From contig NZ_JAKFGB010000015.1 in assembly GCF_022267515.1 (NCBI RefSeq), forward strand, positions 124,001 through 188,000: a stretch of DNA of 64,000 nt. The letters run 5' to 3'. A model generated the notes under the pieces. The model saw only the letters and a program-made list of their open reading frames with translations, searched no databases and had not been told where the DNA came from. Shown here piece after piece: positions 1-9,347 of the stretch; within the stretch, counting starts at the first letter, position 1; every line of letters starts with the position of its first letter. The DNA comes from Rubinisphaera margarita. GTDB lineage: Bacteria; Planctomycetota; Planctomycetia; Planctomycetales; Planctomycetaceae. The position numbers and the translations under genes are program-made.

Positions 1-1462
<1,462 letters not shown>

Positions 1463-2003
1463 GAGTCTGAATTCGGCTGTAGGAAGGTGACGAGTCGTCG
1501 GGTGGCACGGGCTCCGCCCGTGACGTTCTGCATCGCTCCAGACGGTGTCATCACACGGGCAGAGCCAGTGGCACACATGCGGAGCGGACGGTAACAGTCG
1601 CTAGTTTAAGGCGACAACCGCGGCTTGTATACGGTTCGGGAATCCGGCTCGATTCTCCACGAAAGCGTCGCCCGGAAGACTCGTTCGAGGCCACGGCGTA
1701 CTGAGTTCCCTCGCCCCCGTGGGGGAGAGGGTTAGGGTGAGGGGGAAATGCGGGTGACCTGCTCCACAGGCCGTTGATTCTTCCCGATTGAACCAACCGG
1801 GGCTGCCCTCAACGTCATCGCGGCACCGGGCGGCTCTCTTTGAGAGCAGCGACTTCTTCCAGAACGGATTCGTTGTGGTTTTCCGTATCGACATGGTCGA
1901 CGGAAATCGGACAATAGTGTTAAGGTCTGCGAAAACGGCTTCTCTGCGGTTTCATGCTGAGTCCGCCTTCTTGTGAGTCGCCTTCTGCAAAGCGAACGAT
2001 GCC
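1463..2003. repeat. Gene-free region holding REP-like repeats
   Basis: No convincing gene lies in these 541 bases. Three repeat-like blocks are visible. At 1506-1522 there is a perfect 7-bp palindrome, CACGGGC-TCC-GCCCGTG, within a GGTGGCACGGGCTCC unit. At about 1551-1574 a GGGCAGAGCCAGTGGCAC unit of the same general family runs in the opposite sense. At 1706-1745 there is a C-rich/G-rich hairpin unit built around CCCTCGCCCCCGTGGGGG, followed by GAGAGGGTTAGGGTGAGGGGG, a form common in bacterial intergenic repeats. Short reading frames crossing this region lack ribosome-binding sites and recognisable protein sequence. Confidence 0.6.
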
Positions 2004-2951
2004 ATGTCCTGCACCATTCTGACGTTGTCCGACGATCTTCCCGATCTCTCTGAATACAAACCCCTCCAGGTCCGTACGGTGAGGTCTCTGCGAGATGCCG
2101 AGGGGCTCATCGAGGCGATTTCCGACTGCGATTCGGTTCTGATCGCCCTGTGTGAGGAGCTGCCCGATCGGGAAACGCTGGCGAACCTGTCGAAGCTCGA
2201 TGATCACGCCAACGAGCGGGCGGCGATCTGGTGGCCGCATCATGCGAATTCGTTTGCGGACTTCGCGTACCGTCAGCTGGGCGGGCAGATTGCATCGCTG
2301 TGGTTGCCGCTCGCGCGGGTCGGCATGGTCATCGCCCCGCACGATTTGATTCTGGAGAAGCTCAAAGAAACCAGATCGGTCCACGCGGCTCTCACCGCGA
2401 TGCCCTGGCGGAAGACGCTGCCGTTTCCGTGTGCTTCGATCTGCTGGGAGATGAGCGATCCGGAACTGCCGGTGCTGGAGCCCCGATCGAGTCGCTTTCC
2501 AGGCGATGATGTGCCCGAACTGCTGCACAATGCCCGGAACTGGCTTCCTGCTCAACTGAAGCGGGACAGCCCCGATTTTCAGGCGGTTATATCAGGACTA
2601 TTTCAGTGGTTCGACGATCTCGACACCTCGCACAATTATTCGCAGTCGGTTCAGTTCAGCGGGCGGCACAAAGCGGGCGACTACTGGCATGCGATCATGC
2701 ATCGTCGGGAAGGGGATTACTCGAACTCGAAGTACTGGTTCCGCAACGTGGGACAGCATCCTTTGTATCCGACGCTGGAACGTTACGCGAAGACGCGAAA
2801 CGACAACCTGTCGCCGTGGTCGCCGCATCGCTTTGTCGATGTCTGTGAGGGCGTGCGGGCTGGTACGCGGGAAGATCTGGCGGCCCGGCAGCTGCAGGGT
2901 GTCGAAATGGTTCTGCTTCTCTCACAGACAATTCAGGATGCCGAACACTGA
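2004..2951 (+). CDS. Conserved hypothetical protein, 315 aa
   Basis: I do not recognise a named domain. The protein is soluble-looking, with no signal peptide or membrane segment. It is rich in Trp, His and Asp. The C-terminal half carries a run KAGDYWHAIMHRREGDYSNS followed by KYWFRNVGQHPLY, which resembles a segment I associate with uncharacterised planctomycete proteins. The stop overlaps the start of the next gene by one base (TGATG at 2949-2953), so the two are almost certainly translationally coupled and co-transcribed. No ribosome-binding site is obvious before the ATG at 2004. Confidence 0.75.
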   Translation: MSCTILTLSDDLPDLSEYKPLQVRTVRSLRDAEGLIEAISDCDSVLIALCEELPDRETLANLSKLDDHANERAAIWWPHHANSFADFAYRQLGGQIASLWLPLARVGMVIAPHDLILEKLKETRSVHAALTAMPWRKTLPFPCASICWEMSDPELPVLEPRSSRFPGDDVPELLHNARNWLPAQLKRDSPDFQAVISGLFQWFDDLDTSHNYSQSVQFSGRHKAGDYWHAIMHRREGDYSNSKYWFRNVGQHPLYPTLERYAKTRNDNLSPWSPHRFVDVCEGVRAGTREDLAARQLQGVEMVLLLSQTIQDAEH

Positions 2952-3712
2952 TGGGATTTTTCTGGATTCCCGGTGGCGCCTTTGTCGGGCTCCTTGGATT
3001 AGCGTATTCCGCATTCCTGATCTGGATGATCTTCGACTGCGCTCTGCGTGATCCCGACCGGGGCATCTGGATCATCGTGATGCTGTTTCTGCAGCCGCTC
3101 GGGGCCCTTGTCTACTTCTTCGCCCGGTATGTGCCCCGCAACGACTTCCGCTGGCTGAAGCAGTTTGTCGGTCAGTTTCAGACCCGCGAACTGCGACAGC
3201 GGGAAATCGCGGCTCGACAGATCGGGAATCCGTACCACTGGATTCAGCTGGCCGACAAACAGCGGGAGATGCGTCGCTTCGAAGACGCGGCTCAGTCGTA
3301 TCGCGAGGCGCTCGATCGAGAACCGGAGAACCTGCAGGCGAAGTGGGGACTGGCGATCTGCCTGGAACATCTGAAGCAGCCGGCCGAGGCCCTGCGACAG
3401 ATCGACGAGATTCTCGCCGAACAGCCGGATTACAAGTTTGGCGATGTCTCTCTGGCTCGCGGGCGACTGCTGATGGAACTCGAACGCTGGCAGGAGGCTC
3501 AGCAGCATCTCGCGGCTCATGTCGATCGCTGGCGGCAGCCGGAAGGACTGTATCGACTGGCGCAATGCCTGCATCGATCGGGGAACGACGAGGCGGCTCG
3601 GGACCAGGTTCGATCGCTTATCATGGACATCGATGGCAGCCCGGCCGCGATCGCTCGACAGCAGAGACAGTGGAAACGTAAGGGGAAGCAGCTCGAAAAG
3701 CGCCTCTCTTAG
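2951..3712 (+). CDS. Membrane-anchored TPR protein
   Basis: The N-terminus carries two hydrophobic segments (about residues 5-25 and 34-56: FVGLLGLAYSAFLIWMIFDC and IWIIVMLFLQPLGALVYFFA), a hairpin reminiscent of the phospholipase D/cardiolipin synthase N-terminal (PLDc_N) type. The remaining 180 residues are tetratricopeptide-like helical repeats, for example RRFEDAAQSYREALDREPEN and LKQPAEALRQIDEILAEQPD. It probably sits on the cytoplasmic membrane with a protein-binding TPR domain in the cytoplasm. It overlaps the preceding gene by one base and so forms a two-gene operon. The binding partner is unknown. Confidence 0.82.
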   Translation: MGFFWIPGGAFVGLLGLAYSAFLIWMIFDCALRDPDRGIWIIVMLFLQPLGALVYFFARYVPRNDFRWLKQFVGQFQTRELRQREIAARQIGNPYHWIQLADKQREMRRFEDAAQSYREALDREPENLQAKWGLAICLEHLKQPAEALRQIDEILAEQPDYKFGDVSLARGRLLMELERWQEAQQHLAAHVDRWRQPEGLYRLAQCLHRSGNDEAARDQVRSLIMDIDGSPAAIARQQRQWKRKGKQLEKRLS

Positions 3713-3902
3713 CAGCATCTCCCCGGAAGTTGCCGTCCGGCCCGGAGAGATCCTTGAATGGCAATTCGCACATGGTATGATTGCAGCCGCCCGGAACCCG
3801 CCTCGGATCAATGTGGAAGATCAAGCAGGAACGTTTCGGGGCTCTTGCTCGGATATCACGCCGATCAGGATGACAACCAGCGACTTCACCGCAGGATGCT
3901 TA

Positions 3903-5453
3903 ATGGACGCAATGACGAAGGATCGAGTCCTCAGGTACAGTGTCGCCGTTTTCAGCACGGTCATCGCGACGTTGCTGAGAATTGAGTTGGACCCCTGGAT
4001 TGGCGACCGGGTTCCGTTTGGAACCTATCTGCTTTCCGTACTCCTCACGGCGTGGATGGCCGGCACCGGCCCGGCGGTCTTCTCTCTGTTTCTCGGAATC
4101 GTTGCGGCTGCGACGTACATCATGCCTCCCCGGCAGGGGATCGAAGTGACCGATCCGGGAGACATGCTCGCCCTCGGGATTTATGCGACGGTTGGAGCGG
4201 CGACAATTTCGCTCTTCTACAGCGTGACGCGACAGAATCGTCTGCGCTGCCGCCACGTGGAACAGATCGAGATTCTCTCGGCGGAACTCCAGATCGCCGA
4301 TCGACGCAAAGACGAATTTCTCGCTCTGCTCGCCCACGAACTCCGCAATCCGCTGGCGCCGATCCGCAACGGACTGGTGATGCTGCAGCAGGGAGAGATG
4401 GCGGAAAAGGAACGGAAGACAGTCCTCAAGACGATCTCGCGGCAGCTGAGCCAGCTGGTCCACATTGTCGACGATCTGCTCGACGTGTCCCGGTTCGTGC
4501 ACGGCAAGATCCGGCTGGAACTCAAGCACATCGACCTGAGAGAGCTTGTCGAATTCGCGCTGGCCCAGGCGAAGCCGTCGATGGAGGAACGTCATCACAG
4601 TGTGCAGGTACTCCTGCCCACCGCCAAAGTGATTGTTGAAGGCGACAGCAACCGGCTCGTTCAGATTATCACCAATCTGTTGACCAACGCCGCCAAGTAC
4701 ACGCCTCGCGAAGGCCGCATTCAGGTCATCCTTGAGAAGGGCAAAGACGAAGCGGTCCTCAAAGTCGTCGATAACGGCATCGGGATTTCGACGGAAATGC
4801 AGGAGCACGTTTTTCAGCTCTTCACCCGATCCGATGTCGCTGCGCAGCGGGATCAGGGGGGGCTCGGACTCGGACTCCCGATCGCCCGGCAGTTCGCGCT
4901 CATGCACGGCGGACGTCTCAACGTCTTCAGCAAAGGAACCGATCAGGGCAGTCGCTTCGAGTTCGGTATCCCGCTGGTTCACATCCCTGAAGGCAACTGC
5001 AATCGGATCGAGCCCGATTCGGCGATCAGTTCGCTGTTCCCGAAGCTGCCCAAACAGGATCCCTCAGAATCCGAGATGGATCAGCACAAGGTGTTGATTG
5101 TCGATGACAACGTCGACGCCGCCGAAACGATGGCGAGTCTGCTTTCGTTCTACAACTTCACCGCCGAAACCTGTCACGATGGATTCGAGGCGTTACGGAT
5201 CGCCAAGTCGTTGCGGCCCGATGTCATTCTCCTTGACATCGGCATGCCTGGCATGGATGGCTACGAACTGGCGCGACGCCTTCGACTCGAGTACGTCGAT
5301 CAACCGCTGACGCTGATCGCGGTGACTGGTTGGGGCGACGCCCAGGACTTGAGGAAGTCGGAAGAAGCGGGCATTGATCATCATCTCGTCAAGCCGGTCG
5401 ATCCAGATCGGCTGACCGAGCTGATGCGGCTCGCTCCCGTCGGGCAGGCCTGA
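3903..5453 (+). CDS. Hybrid sensor histidine kinase with C-terminal receiver
   Basis: Membrane-bound two-component sensor. The ATG at 3903 has AGGA six bases upstream; the frame is open much further left but that sequence is unlike coding sequence. Residues about 15-105 form a DUF4118-like membrane region (KdpD N-terminal type). The HisKA dimerisation helix contains the phospho-acceptor His145 in LLAHELRNPLAP. An HATPase_c domain follows with LLTNAAKYT (N box), DNGIGIS and GGLGLGLPI. The C-terminal receiver has DDN and phospho-acceptor Asp445 in LLDIGMPGMDGYEL, with the conserved TGWG and KPVD positions. No separate response regulator lies next to it, so output may be by phosphotransfer to a distant partner. 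Confidence 0.92.
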   Translation: MDAMTKDRVLRYSVAVFSTVIATLLRIELDPWIGDRVPFGTYLLSVLLTAWMAGTGPAVFSLFLGIVAAATYIMPPRQGIEVTDPGDMLALGIYATVGAATISLFYSVTRQNRLRCRHVEQIEILSAELQIADRRKDEFLALLAHELRNPLAPIRNGLVMLQQGEMAEKERKTVLKTISRQLSQLVHIVDDLLDVSRFVHGKIRLELKHIDLRELVEFALAQAKPSMEERHHSVQVLLPTAKVIVEGDSNRLVQIITNLLTNAAKYTPREGRIQVILEKGKDEAVLKVVDNGIGISTEMQEHVFQLFTRSDVAAQRDQGGLGLGLPIARQFALMHGGRLNVFSKGTDQGSRFEFGIPLVHIPEGNCNRIEPDSAISSLFPKLPKQDPSESEMDQHKVLIVDDNVDAAETMASLLSFYNFTAETCHDGFEALRIAKSLRPDVILLDIGMPGMDGYELARRLRLEYVDQPLTLIAVTGWGDAQDLRKSEEAGIDHHLVKPVDPDRLTELMRLAPVGQA

Positions 5454-5530
5454 TCACAATCGCTTGACGTGGATGGCAGCCTCGGGCAAGGTGATACAAA
5501 CTCTTCACCCGCCCTTTTGAGGAAACGACC

Positions 5531-6235
5531 ATGCGTTACATGCTGCTGTCTGCGATGATTCTGGGACTCGTGACGACCTCTGTGCAGGCTCAAACGTACA
5601 AGACGAAGCCGAAGCAGAATCCAGCTTTCGCCGAAGTCGTCGAAGACCCGAGCCTGCCTCGTGTGCTCATCATTGGCGATTCGATTTCCATCGGTTACAC
5701 GCCGGCTCTCCGCGAGCTGATGAAGGGCGAAGCCAACGTGCATCGCATCCCGACCAACGGCGGTCCGACGACTCGCGGCGTTGACAACATCGAGTCGTGG
5801 CTCGGCGACGGCAACTGGGATGTGATTCACTTCAACTGGGGCCTGCACGATCTGGTTTACATGACCAAAGACGGGCAACGGACTGAAGCCGGTGTGGGAC
5901 AGCATCAGGTGCCCATCGAGCAGTACGAGCAGAATCTCCGCAAGCTCGTCAAACGCCTCAAAGAGACGGACGCCGCTCTGATCTGGCGGAACACAACGCC
6001 AGTGCCGAAGGACTCCCGGGGTCGCCTCGAAGGAGAAGAAAAGGCGTACAATGAAGTCGCCGCGAAGATCATGGCCGAGAACGGCATCCCGGTCGATGAC
6101 CATCACACATTCGTGATGCAGCACATGTCTGAAGTTCAGAAGCCGAAGGATGTGCACTTCACCAGTAACGGGTCCGCACGCCTCGCCGAACTGGCCGCGA
6201 AATCCATCCGCAAGGAACTCAAGAAGCAGGACTGA
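5531..6235 (+). CDS. Secreted SGNH/GDSL-family hydrolase
   Basis: The 234-residue protein starts with a signal peptide (MRYMLLSAMILGLVTTSVQAQ) and is probably exported. Block I of the SGNH fold is IIGDSISIGYTP with the nucleophilic Ser. A block III-like segment is FNWGLHDLVYM, and the C-terminal DVHFTSNGSARLAE supplies the catalytic Asp and His (DxxH variant D-V-H). GAGGAA lies six bases before the ATG. Members of this family hydrolyse esters, commonly acetyl groups on polysaccharides, which would fit the neighbouring sulfatase, but the substrate cannot be told from sequence. It converges with the sulfatase gene downstream. Confidence 0.88.
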   Translation: MRYMLLSAMILGLVTTSVQAQTYKTKPKQNPAFAEVVEDPSLPRVLIIGDSISIGYTPALRELMKGEANVHRIPTNGGPTTRGVDNIESWLGDGNWDVIHFNWGLHDLVYMTKDGQRTEAGVGQHQVPIEQYEQNLRKLVKRLKETDAALIWRNTTPVPKDSRGRLEGEEKAYNEVAAKIMAENGIPVDDHHTFVMQHMSEVQKPKDVHFTSNGSARLAELAAKSIRKELKKQD

Positions 6236-6254
6236 GCGGAAGGCATCTCGGCTT

Positions 6255-6296
6255 GAAGGGTCCGGCCGTGGTGACGGTCGGACTACCCTTCAGATT
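6255..6296 (+). terminator. Candidate terminator between convergent genes
   Basis: An inverted repeat with outer arms GAAGGGT (6255-6261) and ACCCTTC (6285-6291) and inner arms CCGGCCGT/ACGGTCGG lies 20 bases after the SGNH hydrolase stop. The T tail (AGATTCTTATT) is imperfect, so it may be a weak intrinsic terminator. Confidence 0.45.
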
Positions 6297-6308
6297 CTTA
6301 TTGCTCGA

Positions 6309-7754
6309 TTACAATCGCGAGGGTTCGAATGGCGTAGCGGGCACGGTGCCTTCGATATGCTGATCGAGCAGTCTCCGCAGTCGCCGCATCAAGGGCACGA
6401 ATTGGTCGTCGTCGGCCAGATTGTTGAACTCGTGAGGGTCGGTCTGGTGGTCATAGAGCTCGCGACCCTCTTCGCCGCGATTCCATTCTGTGTACCGCCA
6501 GCGATCGGTGCGAATGCTGCGGCCCATGACCGGTTCACCATCCCCTGGACGCAGCACCTGTGTGTATGCGGGGCGACTCCACTCTCGTTGAGGATTCTCC
6601 AGCAGCAGCTTGAGCGACGTGCCGGGGAGATCGTCAGGGACTTCGAGTCCACACAGATCGACGACCGTCGGATAGATGTCGATGAACTCGACGATCTTCT
6701 CACAGGCCGTGCCGTTTCCGCTGGCCCCTGGCTCGCGAATCAACAGCGGTGCCCCCGCCGACTCTTCGAACAGACACCGCTTCTGCCAGATGCCGTTATG
6801 TTCGCCCAGGTGATAACCGTGATCGGACCAGAGAACCACGGTGGTTGAGTCGGCAAGTCCTTCTTCGTCGAGAGCCTTCAGCAGGCGGCCGACCTGCGCA
6901 TCGACGAACGACACGCAGGCATAGTACGCCTGCAGCGACTTGCGACAGGTGAGTTCATCGAGTCCGTAGTTCGGAATCGGGCAGTTGTGAGCAAACGCAG
7001 CCGGCGGGATGTCGTCACGATCGCCCTCCGGAGCGTACGGCAGCTGAATCGATTCCAGCGGATACATGTCGAAGTATTTCTTCGGAGCAACATACGGCGT
7101 GTGCGGGCGGAAGAAGCCGACGCCGAGAAAGAACGGCTGCTCGCGATTGCGTTTCCGCAGCAGCTCGATCGCTTCGGTCGTGATCATGCCATCGGTCTGC
7201 TCTTCGTCGGTGCCGTCCGCTGCCAGCCAGCACATGGCCGCACTGATTTTCTTCTGCGGCGTCGGATTGAAGATCAGCTCTTCTTCCCGGGTGTCTCGCC
7301 CTTTGGGATTGATGACCTGCTCCCAGGAGGGAGGGTCATCGAGTCCGTCGGTGCCAATGCCGGCTGGCACGTTGTAGTGATAAAGCTTCCCGACGCGAGC
7401 CGAGAACCAGCCGTTCTGTTTGAGCAGTTGGGGCAACGTCACGAGGTCGGGCAGTTCCTCCCGGAAGTGACGGTCGAGATCGTAAACGCGGATCTGATCG
7501 GGACGGCGGCCGGTCAGCAACGAGGCTCGACTCGGATTGCAGAGCGGCAGCTGACAGTAAGCGTTCCGAAAGACGACCCCTTCGGAAGCCAGTTGATCGA
7601 TGTGAGGCGTCTTAACGACCGTGTTGCCATAGCATCCAAGCGCACCGGCGAGATCGTCGACGGCGATCATCAGCACATTGCGTCGGGCCTCGGCCTGAAC
7701 GAAGCCAGGAGAGAGCATGAATCCGAGAGAGACGATCAGAAGCAGGCGCGTCAT
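6309..7754 (-). CDS. Secreted sulfatase (iduronate-2-sulfatase-like)
   Basis: Formylglycine-dependent sulfatase of 481 residues. The start at 7754 gives a clean signal peptide (MTRLLLIVSLGFMLSPGFVQAEA); an in-frame start at 7808 would bury it. Metal-binding AVDDL (Asp33/Asp34) is followed by LCNPSRASLLTGR, in which Cys72 is the residue converted to formylglycine (CxPSR). Further matches are GKLYHYNVP, FFRPHTPYVAPKKYFD and VVLWSDHGYHLGEH, as in iduronate-2-sulfatases. Predicted role is desulfation of sulfated polysaccharides in the periplasm or outside the cell. A promoter and intrinsic terminator lie upstream on the same strand, so transcription may be attenuated. Confidence 0.93.
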   Translation of the reverse strand: MTRLLLIVSLGFMLSPGFVQAEARRNVLMIAVDDLAGALGCYGNTVVKTPHIDQLASEGVVFRNAYCQLPLCNPSRASLLTGRRPDQIRVYDLDRHFREELPDLVTLPQLLKQNGWFSARVGKLYHYNVPAGIGTDGLDDPPSWEQVINPKGRDTREEELIFNPTPQKKISAAMCWLAADGTDEEQTDGMITTEAIELLRKRNREQPFFLGVGFFRPHTPYVAPKKYFDMYPLESIQLPYAPEGDRDDIPPAAFAHNCPIPNYGLDELTCRKSLQAYYACVSFVDAQVGRLLKALDEEGLADSTTVVLWSDHGYHLGEHNGIWQKRCLFEESAGAPLLIREPGASGNGTACEKIVEFIDIYPTVVDLCGLEVPDDLPGTSLKLLLENPQREWSRPAYTQVLRPGDGEPVMGRSIRTDRWRYTEWNRGEEGRELYDHQTDPHEFNNLADDDQFVPLMRRLRRLLDQHIEGTVPATPFEPSRL

Positions 7755-7809
7755 GAAGCTGGGCTCGCCGAAAAAAGAACGCCTCGAACGAGGCAGGGGC
7801 GGGCGCATG

Positions 7810-7916
7810 AAAAAACCCGATCAATCGCGAGTTGATCGGGCCGTTGTGTGCTGTCGGGGTCTATGACCTTGAGCCCGCGGAACAATAACCGAGTAGACAC
7901 ACTAAAAATGAATCGT
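7810..7916 (-). ncRNA. Candidate small RNA or attenuated leader
   Basis: A roughly 107-nt minus-strand transcription unit is bounded by a near-consensus sigma70 promoter (7923-7951) and a rho-independent terminator. The terminator has a perfect 9-bp stem, CCCGATCAA / TTGATCGGG (7832-7840 with 7816-7824), a 7-nt loop and a run of six U (7815-7810 on the minus strand). Inside the unit, short complementary segments can form a GGG(C)TC/GACCC hairpin and a GTGTG/CACAC closing pairing. No ribosome-binding site plus reading frame is apparent. It could be an independent small RNA, or a leader with an attenuator controlling the sulfatase, whose start lies 56 bases further on. I recognise no RNA family. 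Confidence 0.5.
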
Positions 7917-7922
7917 TTCCTG

Positions 7923-7951
7923 ATTATCGGTGGAAACCCGCAGACTGTCAA
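7923..7951 (-). promoter_or_regulatory. Sigma70-type promoter for the candidate small RNA / sulfatase
   Basis: On the minus strand TTGACA (7946-7951) and GATAAT (7923-7928) are separated by exactly 17 bases. That is a perfect -35 and a 5/6 -10 element. Predicted start of transcription is near 7916. It is the best promoter match seen in the window. Confidence 0.7.
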
Positions 7952-8040
7952 CCCCAGCTTGCACGCCAATCTCCCCTTCCGCATACTGACATTCTAACGG
8001 ATGTCCCAATAAGGTCTCTGCGCGAAGGTTACGATCTCTG

Positions 8041-9147
8041 ATGAGTGATCCGATTCGATACGTAATGGTGGGCGGCTTCCTCGGAGCCGGCAAAACGACG
8101 ACGCTGGCCCGACTGGCCGGCATGTATCGCGAACGGGGCCTCAATGTCGGCATCGTCACCAACGATCAGGCCGAAGATCTGGTCGACACCGGACTGCTCC
8201 GCAGCATGGGCTACAACGTGGAAGAAGTCGCCGGCGCCTGTTTCTGCTGCAACTTCGATGAACTGATGGACCGCATGCAGACGCTCGGCGTCGATGAACG
8301 CCCCGACATCATTCTCGCCGAGCCGGTCGGCAGCTGCACCGATCTGGTCGCGACCGTCATCCAGCCGCTCAAGCATCTGTTCGGCCGCGAGTTCGAAGTC
8401 GCTCCGTATATGGTTATTCTCAAGCCGAGTCACGGAAAGAAGATCCTCTCCGCCGGCTCGCGAACCGGTTTCTCGCCGAAAGCCGAATACATTCTCAAAA
8501 AGCAGCTCGAAGAAGCCGACGCGATTCTCATCAACCGCTGCGACGAACTCTCGGCTGCCGAAGCTGATGAACTCGAGCAGCTGCTCAACCAGTTCGCGCC
8601 GGGGACACCGGTGCTGCGGGGCTCGGCTGTGGAAGGGACCGGGTTCGACGGCATCGCCGAGTTCCTGGAACAGAAGGGAGACTTCGGCCAGAAGATCCTC
8701 GACATCGATTACGACGTCTACGCGGAAGGCGAAGCCGAACTCGGCTGGCTGAACTGCAGCGTGCGGATGCGAAGCGAAGCCACGTTCGAACTTGATGCCG
8801 TACTCGTCGAAATCGTCGAGCAGATTCGAGCCGAGTTGTTGCGGAATGACGCCGAGCCGGCTCACCTGAAGACGATCGGCTTATGGGAAGGCTTCTTCGG
8901 CGTCGCCAATCTGATTAGCAGCGACTCCGATGTCCGACTCTCGCTCCCCTCCGGCCAGAGCTGTGGCGTCGCCGATGTCATCGTGAACGCCCGCGTCGCC
9001 TGCAGTCCGGAACTGCTGGAGCAGATCGTGACCGATGTCCTCAAGCAAATCGGCGAGCAGCGAAAGGCCGAACTCGAATTCCGCCAGCTCCGCAGCTTCC
9101 GCCCCGGCCGCCCGGAACCGACTCACCGCTACTCAGGCACGAAGTAA
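8041..9147 (+). CDS. CobW/P47K-family G3E GTPase
   Basis: G3E-family GTPase of 368 residues, in the group of metal chaperones that includes CobW, YjiA and Zn-responsive ZNG proteins. The P-loop is GGFLGAGKTTTLARL near the N-terminus. A metal-binding CxCC motif is present as GACFCCNFDEL, followed by the EPVGSCTDL switch region. INRCDEL occupies the place of the GTPase NKxD motif. The C-terminal half lacks an obvious His-rich stretch. The metal and client protein are unknown. It is divergent from the sulfatase unit; no Zur-like box was recognised upstream. No clear Shine-Dalgarno precedes the ATG. Confidence 0.88.
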   Translation: MSDPIRYVMVGGFLGAGKTTTLARLAGMYRERGLNVGIVTNDQAEDLVDTGLLRSMGYNVEEVAGACFCCNFDELMDRMQTLGVDERPDIILAEPVGSCTDLVATVIQPLKHLFGREFEVAPYMVILKPSHGKKILSAGSRTGFSPKAEYILKKQLEEADAILINRCDELSAAEADELEQLLNQFAPGTPVLRGSAVEGTGFDGIAEFLEQKGDFGQKILDIDYDVYAEGEAELGWLNCSVRMRSEATFELDAVLVEIVEQIRAELLRNDAEPAHLKTIGLWEGFFGVANLISSDSDVRLSLPSGQSCGVADVIVNARVACSPELLEQIVTDVLKQIGEQRKAELEFRQLRSFRPGRPEPTHRYSGTK

Positions 9148-9347
9148 GACAATCCTCCCTGAAAGGAGGGCACAGAGATTCAGCGCTGTGTTGCCAGGCA
9201 AAAGGAGGCTTGTCTTCAGCGCTCCTCGGCGCCTCCGCAGATCGGTCCGTCAGGGAGACACAGACATTCTCGACGTGAATTCTTGAGCGAACGTGACAGG
9301 CCACTACTCGGTGCTGAGCCACCCTTGCGGGCCGAAACCGCCCAGCC

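Noticed and set aside
3900..4982. A 360-codon minus-strand frame opposite the histidine kinase
   Set aside because: Antisense shadow of conserved kinase motifs.
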